DNA from: Erythrobacter sp. SD-21
GTDB taxonomy: Bacteria; Pseudomonadota; Alphaproteobacteria; Sphingomonadales; Sphingomonadaceae
Direction: 5' to 3'
DNA length: 64,000 bases
Assembly (NCBI RefSeq): GCF_000181515.1
Contig: NZ_ABCG01000002.1
Span: 1 to 64,000, forward strand
Numbering within the stretch: the stretch's first letter is position 1; each line of letters begins with the position of its first letter. A program made the translations under genes and the position numbers. The notes below the pieces were generated by a model. The model saw only the letters and a program-made list of their open reading frames with translations. It was not told the DNA's origin and did no database searches. Shown here one piece after another: positions 48,519 to 57,900 of the stretch.

Positions 48519-49454
48519 TCAGGACCCTGGAGAGGTACCCAAGAGGCCGCGACGATCGACCACGGTGATCCGGCGCGTCTTGGCATCGATCACCAGCCGT
48601 TCGGTCACGCCATTGCCCGGAAAGGCGACAACGTAACGCGGATTGAGCGCGAGCATTTGCTCGTTGCGCTTGAACCCGGCGCGGGCACCGAGCCGGCGAT
48701 CGAGCGAATAAGTCAACTGTTGAACCTCGCGGCGCTCCGCCCAGCTGGCAGCGAGGCGATCGGCACCCTTGCCGTCGCCGCCATGGACCAGGAAGAGATC
48801 GGGAACCACATCGCGCACCTTGTCCAGCGTCGCCCAGATATTGTCGGCATATCGCTTCGCATCCTCGGCGCTCTCGAAGCTCTGGCGACCACCGGCAAAG
48901 ACGACCGGAGTTCCTTCCGGGATCAGGGCATGGCGCCGATTCTCGGCGCGTGCGCGTAGGAAGTCGCGGGCATCGATCACGGCCGATGTGAGCTTTCGCG
49001 AATGGCTCGTTCGCGAGCCGGACACGGGCTTCCAAGAGGAACCGGTCTCGTCGCGGTAGAGTGCTGCTGCAGCCTCGCGCATCTGCTCGAAGGCCAGCAT
49101 GCTGGCTTCGGCAGCCTGCGCGCGCTCGACCTGCTCTTCTAGATTGCTCGATTGCACTTCGGAGCCATCTGCTGATGCGAGGAGAACCCGGATCTCGTCG
49201 CTGGCCCGATCAAGCTGAGCGGACTTCCGGCTGGCGGCACGGTGAAAGAGATTGACCACGCCCCAGGCAATATCCTCGGCATCGGCTTCCAGGGCGGTGT
49301 CGGAGAACATCGCGAAGAGGTCGGACCACACGGCGCCGAGTGTCTGGTCGATCGCGTCCTCGCAGGGAAAATCAGTAGCGTTGAAGGGGGCCGGCCTGAT
49401 GCTGAGGCCTGACAGGTCGAGGCCGCTCAACTGGTCGATGAAGCTGTCGTACAT
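48519..49454 (-). CDS. DUF2493 (SLOG-like) protein
   Basis: 311 residues from ATG 49454 with AGGAG 7 bases upstream; the frame is open further but this is the supported start. The N-terminal ~190 residues are helical (FSDTALEADAEDIAWGVVNL, EQVERAQAAEASMLAFEQMR). The C-terminal ~120 residues are the DUF2493 domain: VVFAGGRQSF, LFLVHGGDGKGADRLAASWA and KRNEQMLALNPRYVVAFPGN. This Rossmann-like SLOG fold is predicted to bind nucleotides or derivatives. Such proteins are common on alphaproteobacterial plasmids, function unknown. Its ribosome site can pair with an upstream anti-SD. Confidence 0.85.
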   Translation of the reverse strand: MYDSFIDQLSGLDLSGLSIRPAPFNATDFPCEDAIDQTLGAVWSDLFAMFSDTALEADAEDIAWGVVNLFHRAASRKSAQLDRASDEIRVLLASADGSEVQSSNLEEQVERAQAAEASMLAFEQMREAAAALYRDETGSSWKPVSGSRTSHSRKLTSAVIDARDFLRARAENRRHALIPEGTPVVFAGGRQSFESAEDAKRYADNIWATLDKVRDVVPDLFLVHGGDGKGADRLAASWAERREVQQLTYSLDRRLGARAGFKRNEQMLALNPRYVVAFPGNGVTERLVIDAKTRRITVVDRRGLLGTSPGS

Positions 49455-49460
49455 AGGGTG

Positions 49461-49485
49461 TCTCCTGATCGTGCAGACAAGGAGA
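49461..49485 (-). promoter_or_regulatory. Ribosome-site-occluding inverted repeat (DUF2493 gene)
   Basis: On the minus strand, TCTCCT (from 49485-49480) can pair with AGGAGA (from 49466-49461), the ribosome site of the DUF2493 gene, across 13 bases. Formation would hide the ribosome site. Confidence 0.4.
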
Positions 49486-49505
49486 GCAGGCACCATTGCC
49501 TCGGT

Positions 49506-49661
49506 CCTGTCCGCCGGAGCCCGATCAGGGCCGGGACAAGGGGCGTAACGCACCGCGTAGCGGGAAACCTGCGGCCCTAGGCTGGCGCGGGCAACACGGG
49601 CCGACGGGCCGCAGGTTGCGGCGCGCGCCGACCGGCCCAAGGGCCTCTCCCGGCGGACAGG
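49506..49661. repeat. Nested perfect inverted repeats (156-base structure)
   Basis: The outer arms CCTGTCCGCCGG (49506-49517) and CCGGCGGACAGG (49650-49661) enclose the inner arms AACCTGCGGCCC (49565-49576) and GGGCCGCAGGTT (49605-49616). Both pairs are perfect over 12 bases. The element fills the gap between the DUF2493 gene and the 146-residue gene. On a single strand it would fold into a long branched hairpin, as expected for a single-strand promoter, a replication-priming site or a recombination site. Confidence 0.6.
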
Positions 49662-49673
49662 GATGAGGCAGAA

Positions 49674-50114
49674 TCAGGACCCGGTGTCGCAGGTGGATCG
49701 GGAGCGCTCGAAGATCGCTTCGCCATTCGAGAACCGCCCTACCAGGCGCAACTCACCAAACAGGTCGATGAACCTACCAGAGACCTGGCCAAGCCAGTGC
49801 CGTGCTCTCGCCGTTCGTGGGTTGTAGAAATCGGCTTCCCAATAGCGAGCGTCATCGCGCTCGGCGAGCCAGATCGCGGCGAGCCCGCAATAGGTCGATA
49901 TGCCGCAATCGGCGAAGGCGTTGCGCAGGAGGATACGGTCCTCGCGGCCGCGCCATCCCTCGAAGCGCTCGAAAGAAGGAAAGGCCGCCTTCGCGGCATC
50001 GATGACCTCTTCGACGAGGCACTCGTAGACCCAGTCGGTGTCGTCGTCTTCGCCGTCATCAAGCAGGCGAAAGGCCACCACGGAGCCGGTCGGATAGCTG
50101 ACGGAACGTCCCAT
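49674..50114 (-). CDS. Hypothetical 146-residue protein of the leading region
   Basis: ATG at 50114 with AGGAG upstream. Landmarks are TGSVVAFRLLDDGEDDDTDW, AAIWLAERDDARYWEADFYN and RHWLGQVSGRFIDLFGELRL. It is soluble and mixed alpha/beta in appearance, with no family I recognise. It follows ardC by 11 bases on the same strand and is probably cotranscribed with it. Confidence 0.68.
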   Translation of the reverse strand: MGRSVSYPTGSVVAFRLLDDGEDDDTDWVYECLVEEVIDAAKAAFPSFERFEGWRGREDRILLRNAFADCGISTYCGLAAIWLAERDDARYWEADFYNPRTARARHWLGQVSGRFIDLFGELRLVGRFSNGEAIFERSRSTCDTGS

Positions 50115-50125
50115 CTCACTGCTCC

Positions 50126-51055
50126 TCAGGCTGCATCAGCGAGATCGATGTCAGTCTCGCCTTCGTTAGATTGCTGGCCACCCAGTTCGAGCAAGAGGCT
50201 GGCCGCTTCCTCGGCCTTTGCCGCAGCCGTCAGGATCGCGCGCTCGTCCGATTTGAGGATCTTGAGCCAGGAGGCGATGTAGCTGGCGTGATGGTCGAGG
50301 TGAGTGACCGGAAGGCCCAGTTCGGCTCCAAGGATGGCCGAAGAGAGTTCTGCGATCAGTTCTTCAGCAGCATAGGCGTCGCTGCCGAAGCGGTTCTTGA
50401 GGTCGCGGTCGAGCCGCGAAGAATGACCCGTCCAGTGCGACAACTCGTGTGCGAGTGTCGCGTAGTAGTGGTCGTAGGCTTCGAACAGTTCAGCTGGCGG
50501 CATGGTGACGCGGTCGCGCAGCGGTTCGTAATAGGCCTGCGCGCCATGGTGGCGCAGGTCTGCGCCGATATGGGCAAAGAAGGCATCAAGACGGTCTTCG
50601 CGCCCTTCGGGCTCAAGCGCGGCAACCAGCGGCTTGGGATGGTAGAACTCGGGGAGGCCGTCGCACTGATCGGCATTGAACACGGCATAGGCCTTGAGCA
50701 CACGCCGGTTCTCGGTGTCGGCTTCACCTTCGGCGTTCTCGACCTCCTTGGTGTAGCTCTTGTAGAAGATCGCGATGGTCGACTTCTCTCCCTTGCGGAC
50801 TTGTCCGCCGAGCGCCTGACACTGGCGATAGGTCATCCAGTAAGGCGAGGCGTAGCCACAGCCGTCGGCCACCATCCACAGCCAGAAGGTGTTCATGCCG
50901 CGATAGGGCGTCCCGCAGGATCGCAAGGGCCGCGAGACGGGCACACCGCGCCATGGCTTGACCCAGGGCTTTGTGCCTTGCTCGAGCTTTTCGATGATGG
51001 CGGCGGTGATGCGCTGGGAAGGCGAAGTCGAAGCAGTGCGGCGGGACTTGGTCAT
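50126..51055 (-). CDS. ardC: ArdC-family antirestriction protein / zincin
   Basis: 309 residues from ATG 51055, with AGGAG 8 bases upstream; an upstream extension of the frame has no ribosome site. The N-terminal DUF1738/ArdC domain has QRITAAIIEKLEQGTKPWVK and RPLRSCGTPYRGMNTFWLW. The C-terminal metallopeptidase domain has HELSHWTGHSSRL (the HExxH-like zinc site, here HELSH) and AAEELIAELSSAILG. ArdC binds single-stranded DNA and blocks restriction by the recipient, so expression right after entry is expected. Its ribosome site lies in an inverted repeat. Confidence 0.9.
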   Translation of the reverse strand: MTKSRRTASTSPSQRITAAIIEKLEQGTKPWVKPWRGVPVSRPLRSCGTPYRGMNTFWLWMVADGCGYASPYWMTYRQCQALGGQVRKGEKSTIAIFYKSYTKEVENAEGEADTENRRVLKAYAVFNADQCDGLPEFYHPKPLVAALEPEGREDRLDAFFAHIGADLRHHGAQAYYEPLRDRVTMPPAELFEAYDHYYATLAHELSHWTGHSSRLDRDLKNRFGSDAYAAEELIAELSSAILGAELGLPVTHLDHHASYIASWLKILKSDERAILTAAAKAEEAASLLLELGGQQSNEGETDIDLADAA

Positions 51056-51063
51056 GGGAGTTC

Positions 51064-51099
51064 TCCTGATCGCCGAGACGGACATGTCCCGGTTCAGGA
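51064..51099 (-). promoter_or_regulatory. Ribosome-site-occluding inverted repeat (ardC)
   Basis: TCCTGA (minus strand, from 51099) can pair with TCAGGA (from 51069), which includes the ardC AGGAG site. The loop contains the perfect palindrome GGACATGTCC. The layout resembles that before the DUF2493 gene. The rest of 51100-51280 shows no gene. Confidence 0.4.
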
Positions 51100-51280
51100 A
51101 AAGCAAAAGCTTCCTCCCCTCTCGTCTAATGATGACGGCTTTGCGCCCCAAAACGAGACCTTAGAAGCCACCTTGAGCAATCACGAGAGCGGTCATTCTC
51201 CCAGCCAAGCCAAAGCGTAAAGGAAGCATGCTGCAGGATAAGCGATAGTCGGTGTTTGTGCGACCTCGTTCAGAGAATAT

Positions 51281-51307
51281 TGAACCGCCCCGGGATTGCC
51301 GGAGGCC
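51281..51307 (+). repeat. IS3-family terminal inverted repeat, left
   Basis: 27 bases from TGAACCGCCC to CCGGAGGCC, an exact reverse complement of the right end. The outside base triplet TAT is duplicated at the other end. Confidence 0.95.
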
Positions 51308-51319
51308 AGTTTCATCAAA

Positions 51320-52225
51320 TTATGCTGCCATGGGCGTTTCGTCCAGCATGGCGTAGTATCGCTCCTCGGCTTCGGCAGGCGGGATATTGCCGATGGGCGC
51401 GAGCAGGCGCCGGTTGTTGAACCAATCGACCCATTCGAGCGTGGCATATTCAACGGCTTCAAATGATCGCCACGGACCTCGGCGGTGGATGACCTCGGCC
51501 TTGTAAAGACCGTTGATCGTCTCGGCCAATGCGTTGTCATAGCTGTCGCCAACGCTCCCGACGGATGGCTCGATCCCGGCCTCGGCGAGGCGCTCGGTAT
51601 ACTTGATTGAGACATATTGGCTGCCGCGATCACTGTGGTGGATCAGGCCGCCACGGTGAACAGGTCGTCGGTCATGGATCGCCTGCTCCAGGGCATCCAG
51701 CACGAAGCCGGCGTGGGCCGTCCTGCTCACCCGCCAGCCCACGATGTAGCGGGCGTAGACGTCGATCACGAAGGCAACATAGACGAACCCTGACCATGTC
51801 GCGACGTAGGTGAAGTCCGACACCCACAGCATGTTCGGCGCTGGCGCATAGAACTGGCGGTTGACCTGATCAAGCGGACACGGCGCCGCCTTGTCGCTGA
51901 TCGTAGTCTTCACCGGCTTGCCCCGGATCACGCCTTGCAGGCCGAGGTCACGCATCAGTCGTTCCACCGTGCAGCGGGCAATATCGAAGCCCTCACGCTG
52001 CATCTGCCGCCACACTTTCCGCACGCCATAGACCTTGAAGTTGGCATCGAACACACGCCGGACCTCAGGCTTCATCGCCTCGTCGCGCTGGGCACGGGCT
52101 GACAGACGCGACGGATCACGCCGCTGCGCGACGCGCTCGTGGTAGGTGGATGGGGCGATCGGCAAAACCCGGCAGATCGGCTCGACCCCATACTCATCCC
52201 GATGCTCATCAATGAAGCTGGTCAT
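51320..52225 (-). CDS. IS3 transposase OrfB (DDE integrase)
   Basis: 301 residues. The HTH_21-like N-terminal part ([20 protein letters not shown]) is followed by an rve integrase core with the DDE triad: [10 protein letters not shown] (Asp), [13 protein letters not shown] (Asp) and [14 protein letters not shown] (Glu). It starts at ATG 52225, overlapping orfA's stop by 4 bases. In this family an OrfAB fusion made by programmed frameshift is the active transposase. All catalytic residues are present. Confidence 0.95.
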   Translation of the reverse strand: MTSFIDEHRDEYGVEPICRVLPIAPSTYHERVAQRRDPSRLSARAQRDEAMKPEVRRVFDANFKVYGVRKVWRQMQREGFDIARCTVERLMRDLGLQGVIRGKPVKTTISDKAAPCPLDQVNRQFYAPAPNMLWVSDFTYVATWSGFVYVAFVIDVYARYIVGWRVSRTAHAGFVLDALEQAIHDRRPVHRGGLIHHSDRGSQYVSIKYTERLAEAGIEPSVGSVGDSYDNALAETINGLYKAEVIHRRGPWRSFEAVEYATLEWVDWFNNRRLLAPIGNIPPAEAEERYYAMLDETPMAA

Positions 52226-52548
52226 CGCTTGAACGGGCGGTCGAGCTCCGCCTGGGCAAAATATGCAGAAGCCTTGCGCAGGATCTCGTTAGCCTGCCGC
52301 AGCTCGCGGTTCTCACGTTCCAGCGCCTTCAACTTGTCTGCAACCTCGACAGGAACGCCGGCACGCTTGCCGCTGTTTACCTCGGCCTTCTTCACCCACT
52401 CCAGCAACGTGTGCCCTGAGCAGCCAATCATCGCCGCTATGGATGTGATCGCTGCCCAGCGGGATGGATGCTCGCCTTCCTGGTCCAGCACCAGGCGGAC
52501 TGCCCGCTCGCGAACCTCAGGTGCAAACTTGTTCGTCGTCTTACTCAT
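52222..52548 (-). CDS. IS3 transposase OrfA (HTH)
   Basis: 108 residues. The helix-turn-helix region ([40 protein letters not shown]) binds the IS ends. A leucine-zipper-like C-terminus ([19 protein letters not shown]) mediates oligomerisation. Full-length and in the standard order before orfB. Confidence 0.95.
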   Translation of the reverse strand: MSKTTNKFAPEVRERAVRLVLDQEGEHPSRWAAITSIAAMIGCSGHTLLEWVKKAEVNSGKRAGVPVEVADKLKALERENRELRQANEILRKASAYFAQAELDRPFKR

Positions 52549-52574
52549 CGTAGGCCCTTCCTCTCAGGAGTTAG

Positions 52575-52601
52575 GGCCTCCGGCAATCCCGGGGCGGTTC
52601 A
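52575..52601 (-). repeat. IS3-family terminal inverted repeat, right
   Basis: 27 bases from GGCCTCCGGC to GGGCGGTTCA, perfectly complementary to the left end. Confidence 0.95.
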
Positions 52602-52675
52602 TATGAGACGACGCTCTTGCTTGCCGCAGCAAAGCGGCGATTTGATTGTCGATAAGATTCTTGCAAACGAAGGGC

Positions 52676-52681
52676 TATAAT
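52676..52681 (+). promoter_or_regulatory. Possible -10 box (TATAAT) of the VirD4-like operon
   Basis: A consensus TATAAT lies 26-31 bases before the first possible start codon at 52707. No good -35 box is present at 16-18 bases upstream. The IS end is only 75 bases away, so the native upstream control region has been interrupted or displaced. Confidence 0.4.
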
Positions 52682-52706
52682 GTGAGTTTGCCGTGCGAAA
52701 GTCTTC

Positions 52707-54311
52707 TTGGGGGGTCTTACATTGAGGAAGAAGGATCAGGTGTCTGCAAAGAAAGAAGGCGCGGGCAAAAGTGAACCTACTCTTCCATCCAAGCTTTCTC
52801 CCGATGGTCTCCTGATCGGCTATTCGCTGGACGAGGCAGCCCACCGTCCCGTCATGGGCTTCCAATTCGGCGAAGCTGTTGAGGATGAAGATGCCGACGG
52901 CGGCATGCTGGAGCCGATACTTCACACCAGTGATGGCCACCTGATTACCCTTGCGCGCACAGGTGCGGGTAAGGGCGTCGGTTGCATCATCCCGGCCCTG
53001 CTGCGCTACCGTGGTCCGGCGATCATTATCGATCCCAAGGGTGAAAACTACCAGGTGACAGCGCGCAGGCGGCGTGAGCTTGGCCAGGAAGTGCGACTGC
53101 TGGATCCATTCGGTGTCACCGGACAGCAAACCGATGCGCTCAACCCGCTCGACCTGATCGATCCGCACGCGCACGACGCGGTGGACGATGCGGCGCAACT
53201 GGCAGAACTGCTTGTGGCAGAGACCAGCAATCGCGACCCGTTCTGGGATAGCCGGGCCTATTCGCTTGTCACCACAATGCTGTTGTTTGTCGCTTCCGGC
53301 AGGCCGCCGGTGCTGCGCAACCTTGAGGAAATGCACTACCTGCTGAACCAGTCGGCGACTGACATGGATTTCACCTTCAAGGAAATGGCCAAGAATCCGC
53401 TGCCTGCCGTTCGTCAGGGTTGTGCCGTCAAAAGCACGGCCGAGGCGAAGGTGTGGGCATCGATCCTTTCCACTGCCCAATCACATACGGATTTTCTTCG
53501 CAGTGCAGGGGCACGTGCGGCCCTTGGGCAATCCACCATCGATCTCAACGCGATTACCCGCGGAGATCCGCTAACCCTGTATATCGTGGTGCCGCCGGAA
53601 AAGCTCGAAAGCCACGGAAAACTGCTGCGTCTGTGGATCGGTATGCTGATGAGCGCGATCACCCGCCGCAGCCGTCGTCCGGAGTTGCCCACCCTGTTTG
53701 TGCTTGATGAAGCAGCACAACTGGGCGAACTGAAGCAACTGCGGCAGGCCATCACCTTGTTGCGCGGCTACGGCCTCAGGACATGGAGTTTCTGGCAGGA
53801 CCTGAGCCAGTTGAAGATGCTCTATCCGCGCGACTGGCAGACGATGGTGAACAATTGTGAAGTCTTGCAAAGCTTCGGTTTCGCAAACGCCAGCGTGGCG
53901 CGTTCGGGAGCGGAATTGACCGGCTTCTCTAACTGGCGGGCCTTGCAGGACCTTGAGTACGACGAGATGGTGCTGGCCTTGGCGGGCGATCGTCCGGTAA
54001 TTGCGCGCAAACCCAACTACCTGAAGGATCCAGCTTTCGCCGGGCAGTTCGACGAGAATGCCTTTTACAGCGATGCTGCTGCCAAGGAAGCTGACCACTA
54101 CAGTTTCGACCCGCCGCGCAAGCGAAGGAGCCTTGCCGAACTCAAGCGCATCAGGGCGAAGGAAAAACGCCAGTCGGAAGTGCCTCTTCCGCCAGACCAT
54201 GATGGTCGTTCGGCCAGCGATGTTCTTCGCGAGGAATTCGACCTTTCTGGAGACGAGTTTTCGCCGCCTGACGATATCGAAGAACCTGACTGGGAAGACG
54301 ACAAGAAGTGA
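52707..54311 (+). CDS. Soluble VirD4/TraG-like ATPase of unknown operon
   Basis: 534 residues from TTG 52707; TTG 52722 or GTG 52740 (with AAGG before it) are equally possible starts. It has a complete type IV coupling-protein ATPase core: Walker A LARTGAGKGVGCIIPALL near residue 85, FIG-like AIIIDPKGENYQVTARRRRE, Walker B LFVLDEAAQLGELKQLRQAI near residue 330, and GLRTWSFWQDLSQLKMLYP. Unlike the window's TraD, it has no N-terminal membrane helices. It is not next to a relaxase or type IV secretion gene but heads an operon with a NYN nuclease. The stop overlaps the next start (GTGA). It may be a repurposed DNA/RNA-pumping motor (inference). Confidence 0.82.
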   Translation: MGGLTLRKKDQVSAKKEGAGKSEPTLPSKLSPDGLLIGYSLDEAAHRPVMGFQFGEAVEDEDADGGMLEPILHTSDGHLITLARTGAGKGVGCIIPALLRYRGPAIIIDPKGENYQVTARRRRELGQEVRLLDPFGVTGQQTDALNPLDLIDPHAHDAVDDAAQLAELLVAETSNRDPFWDSRAYSLVTTMLLFVASGRPPVLRNLEEMHYLLNQSATDMDFTFKEMAKNPLPAVRQGCAVKSTAEAKVWASILSTAQSHTDFLRSAGARAALGQSTIDLNAITRGDPLTLYIVVPPEKLESHGKLLRLWIGMLMSAITRRSRRPELPTLFVLDEAAQLGELKQLRQAITLLRGYGLRTWSFWQDLSQLKMLYPRDWQTMVNNCEVLQSFGFANASVARSGAELTGFSNWRALQDLEYDEMVLALAGDRPVIARKPNYLKDPAFAGQFDENAFYSDAAAKEADHYSFDPPRKRRSLAELKRIRAKEKRQSEVPLPPDHDGRSASDVLREEFDLSGDEFSPPDDIEEPDWEDDKK

Positions 54312-54925
54312 CGACCAAGGTGGGAAGCCCGGTCGCAACCGGGTTTATCGACGGACAAAACCTGTTCAAGCAGGCGAAGCGGCTGTTCGGCCACAGGGAG
54401 CCGAACTTCGACCCCGTGGCGCTACACCGCGAGGTCTCGCGAATGGCCGGTTTCGCGCCGGGCCCGGTCCGTGTTTACACGGGAATTCCCGCGGCCAACC
54501 GTCAGCCACGCTGGCACCTTTTCTGGAACAACAAGATTCAGGCCATGAAGCGAGCAGGCGTCACCGTGACGACTCGTCCCTTGCGCTATCGCAAGCGTCA
54601 GTTGTTCGACGAAGACGGCGAGGTGGAAACCATCACGCAGGCAGAGGAAAAGGGCATCGATATTCGCATCGCCCTTGATCTGGTGCGCATGGCCCGCCGC
54701 GAAGAGCTGGATGCGGCCATCATCTATTCACAGGACCAGGACCTGAACGAAGTCGTTTCCGAAATCGAAGCGATTTCCCAGCTCCAGGGCCGGGAAATTC
54801 CCTTGGCCAGCGCCTTCCCCTGGGCGTCGCAGACTCATTTTGATCGTGGAATTGCCCGCACGCAGTGGCTCCGGATCGATCAGGAAACCTACGGCTCGTG
54901 CGTGGACCCGGCAGACTATTTCTAA
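54308..54925 (+). CDS. NYN (PIN-like) domain nuclease
   Basis: 205 residues from GTG 54308, overlapping the previous stop. The acidic residues of the NYN active site are in place: Asp15 in TGFIDGQNLF, EKGIDIRIALDLV (Glu114, Asp118, Asp124), and AIIYSQDQDLNEVV (Asp143, Asp145). NYN proteins are Mg2+-dependent ribonucleases (LabA/YacP-like group). It is tightly coupled to the VirD4-like ATPase and followed after 31 bases by the giant membrane protein gene. The substrate is unknown; RNA cleavage in a defence or quality-control setting is the likeliest role. Confidence 0.85.
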   Translation: MTTKVGSPVATGFIDGQNLFKQAKRLFGHREPNFDPVALHREVSRMAGFAPGPVRVYTGIPAANRQPRWHLFWNNKIQAMKRAGVTVTTRPLRYRKRQLFDEDGEVETITQAEEKGIDIRIALDLVRMARREELDAAIIYSQDQDLNEVVSEIEAISQLQGREIPLASAFPWASQTHFDRGIARTQWLRIDQETYGSCVDPADYF

Positions 54926-54956
54926 CTTGCCAGCACGCGAAGGCGACGGAGAGACG

Positions 54957-57900
54957 ATGGAAAGCGTAAGGATCGAAGACGGGATTATCGTCCGGGGGGA
55001 CCTTGAAGACAAACTTCGCGCCATGGCAGAGCCGGTTTCGGCAGCGACCGGGCGCGAAATGCCGCACATCCAGTTCTTCAACGGCTCCGGCGGTGCCGGC
55101 AAATCGGTACTGCTGACGCGTGCGGAAAAGGTCATCGGGCCGAACAACGAAGTCCTTTTCGCTGGCACCCAACTGCCCGCCGCATCAGGCGATTCGGCGA
55201 ACCCCTTGCAAAACGAACCTGTCTTCACGGGCTCTGCCTCGCAATGGGCAGATGCACTTGAGTGCCTGCGCTTACAATTCGCAAACGAGGCGAAGGCAAA
55301 GAATGCCAAAGAGCCCACCTTCCGCCTGTTCCGTGCGTTCCACGACCATTGCATCGACCCGCGATCCGAAAGCGAACGCTTCGTCAGCGAGTGGCGTTGG
55401 CTCGTAAGGGCAATGGCCGCCATCGGCTTTGTCGGTGGCTTGCTGGCTGCAATCGACTGGATTGTCTCGATCGACGAGGTTTCCGACAGCCTTGCGGCGG
55501 TGGTGGAGCGGATACTGCCAGGGCAGAACGGCCTGGTCCGTGGCGGGATTGGATTGTTTCTGGCAGCACTCACGTTCGCGCAGCTCTACGCAGGAGTGCT
55601 GACCAAAGGCGCTTTCAGGGTAGTGGAATTTTTCCAGGCACGGCCACTCTACAAGAAGTTTGGCGAAACGCCGCGGCAATACCGGGAGAAACTGCGCGAT
55701 GAAGAAAGCTCGGCAGGCAAGGAGCTGACGCCCGACGTCCTGATCCGCGCGTTCAATTTCGACCTGGAGCGATGGCTGGCAGACCTCGACCCGGCCAAGC
55801 GGATTGCCATTGCGATCGACGTGCAGAAGATCTCCAACAATCTCTCGGTCCGGGAGGGCATCTACATTGCGCTGAACAGGCTGCTGGATCGAGACGGGGC
55901 AACAGGCGGCGACCTGCAATCGCGCTGCGTGTACGTTCTCAGCAGCAAGTACGAACGAATGCGCCTGGAGCGCGGTGCACATCAGTCCTCCTATTCCACA
56001 GCCCGCAAGGAGGCAACGCGGGTCGGATTCCTGGCGCCGGAAGCCGCTTGGGCCCTGGTGGGCCATTTGCTTGAATGTCAAGAAGACCAGACATCTTCGC
56101 AGCCGTTGCGTGCCGCTCTTTACCAGCTGCATTCAGAGACGGACTGGCGCGCAAAGCCAGACAAGGATACCCCGCTGGCCGAACGTCGTTTGCCCGCCTT
56201 CCTGCACGCCATGGCTTTCGGTTCGCTTGCTGCCACCGCCTTTTTCAAACTGGGAAGGACTAGTGAGGAGTGGCATCAGACCCAGGCAGAGTACGTCCGG
56301 GCAAGGGCAGAAGGGTTCATGCAACGCCACGGGCACAAGACGCCCGAAGACCTGTTGCACGCCATCAGCGATGAAAGCGATTCATTCGTGGATTGGCTGG
56401 CGCTGGATTTCTCGAAAACCGGACATGGCAATCAGGAGACGCCTTTTGAAAGGGCCTTTGGCAGCATGGACGCAGAGATGCGCCAGGCGGTTTGCCTGCT
56501 CGGCGTGTTCCCGCATGGACTTTCCAAGAACGATCTCACCAGCCTTGGCTTCGGCGATTTCGACTTGCTGTCTGAAACGCGCCGTATCGAAGTAGATCCC
56601 GCAACAAAGAGGGTAGTCGCAAAGCCGGAAGTGCGGCGAATTGTTCTTGAAGGCCTGCATTTCAAAGAAGCGCTGCCGCAGCTCGAAGCTATCTTTACGG
56701 CGTTTGAAAGAGGGCAGGAAAGTTCTGCCGACGGCTATGGCCTGAATGTGTGGGGCCACACCGTCTCGTGCCTGCTCGATAGCAGACTGACTGAGCAGCA
56801 GGTGAGCGCCAAACCATTTGTCGCTCGTATTCGAGAGATGGTCGAGAACAGGCGTGCCGATCCTCTTTCGCGCGAAAACCGGCATCTGGGCGCGCAGTTG
56901 TGCCTCGAAATCCTGATGACGTTCGTGGCAGACAGGAACAACGATAATCGCCAGGAACTGCGCGCAGAAATCCAGAAGATTGTCGATCGCTATCTTGACG
57001 AGACTCCTGAAAGCGAACGAAGCGAAGGCGTCCTGCGGATCGCCAACCGGGTGGATAAACGGCGGGGGAACCTGACGCCGATATTCGACGATACTGCCGA
57101 TATGGGGGTCGAGGACGAAGACGCCCCCGAAGCCGTGGTCGATCACATCGACAACACCTTTGCTCTGGCCGGGTCACTGCAATCCTTCGCCGCTCTGCAG
57201 CAACTTGATCCCGCGACGATGGAAGACGATTTGCGGCATCGCTATTTTCGGTTGCTGCGCAAAACAGGCACTTCGCTTGCTACTCGGGAGAGCGCTCCGC
57301 TGCCTCCGGACGAGAGCCATCAGAAACTGGTGAAGCCATTGCTTGCAAGCCTGGAAGCCGGTTGCCGTTCCTATCCCAGCATGGCTGGCGACCTGGCCTT
57401 CCTGATGGTGCGGACCGTTACCGAATGGCGCGCACATCTCGACAGGCACTATGACGGCGCCGTTCTGCCGCAGGGGGAATGTGATGCCGAGATCGCGTTC
57501 GCAACGAACTGCCTTACCAATCCCGAGACACGCTTCTTTGCGCCGTTCGACAGCGACCTGTGGGGTGACTTCGGTGCCGTGCTGAGGCGCGATGCGTCCA
57601 CCAAGCAACCCTGCGCCAGCGAACTGGACGATTGGTTCATGGAGCGCCGGCGCGCGTTTTTTACCGATGCCTGCGAACGCTATACCGAGGCTCGCGACCA
57701 AGATGAGCCGCGCTGGGTGCGGTACAACCATTTGGCCGAAGCCCTGGCCGTGTCCCTGAAGCTTGTTTTTGACAGCGAAGGCCCTGGATGGCGGGTCGAT
57801 CCGCGCGAGCAAGACGCTTTGCGACAGGAAGCGCGCCGGGTGCGCAGTTTCTACCTGTTTTTCGTGCTGAACCAGTTGCAAAAAGTCTACAAACAGCAAC

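Larger units (their letters stand above)
51281..52601 (-). mobile_element. IS3-family insertion sequence (IS51-group-like), intact
   Basis: 1321 bp, bounded by perfect 27-bp inverted repeats (51281-51307 and 52575-52601, beginning TGAACCGCCCCGGG). It is flanked by a 3-bp direct repeat TAT (51278-51280 and 52602-52604), typical of IS3-family insertion. It carries the two overlapping frames orfA and orfB. The perfect ends and target duplication indicate a recent or still mobile copy. The end sequence and protein type recall the IS51 group. It lies between ardC's upstream region and the VirD4-like operon. Confidence 0.95.

Noticed and set aside
51190..52740. A protein gene interrupted by the IS
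   Set aside because: Joining the flanks with one TAT gives a minus frame of about 50-60 codons (ending YALAWLGE) but no domain, start or homology that I recognise, so disruption of a control region is more likely.
52599..53480. Minus frame (293 codons) opposite the VirD4-like gene
   Set aside because: It begins at the IS edge and runs antisense to the Walker A region; no domain, no ribosome site.
52707..54311. Second coupling protein for conjugation
   Set aside because: It lacks membrane helices, is far from the relaxase genes, and is coupled to a nuclease gene rather than to transfer genes; TraD is already present.
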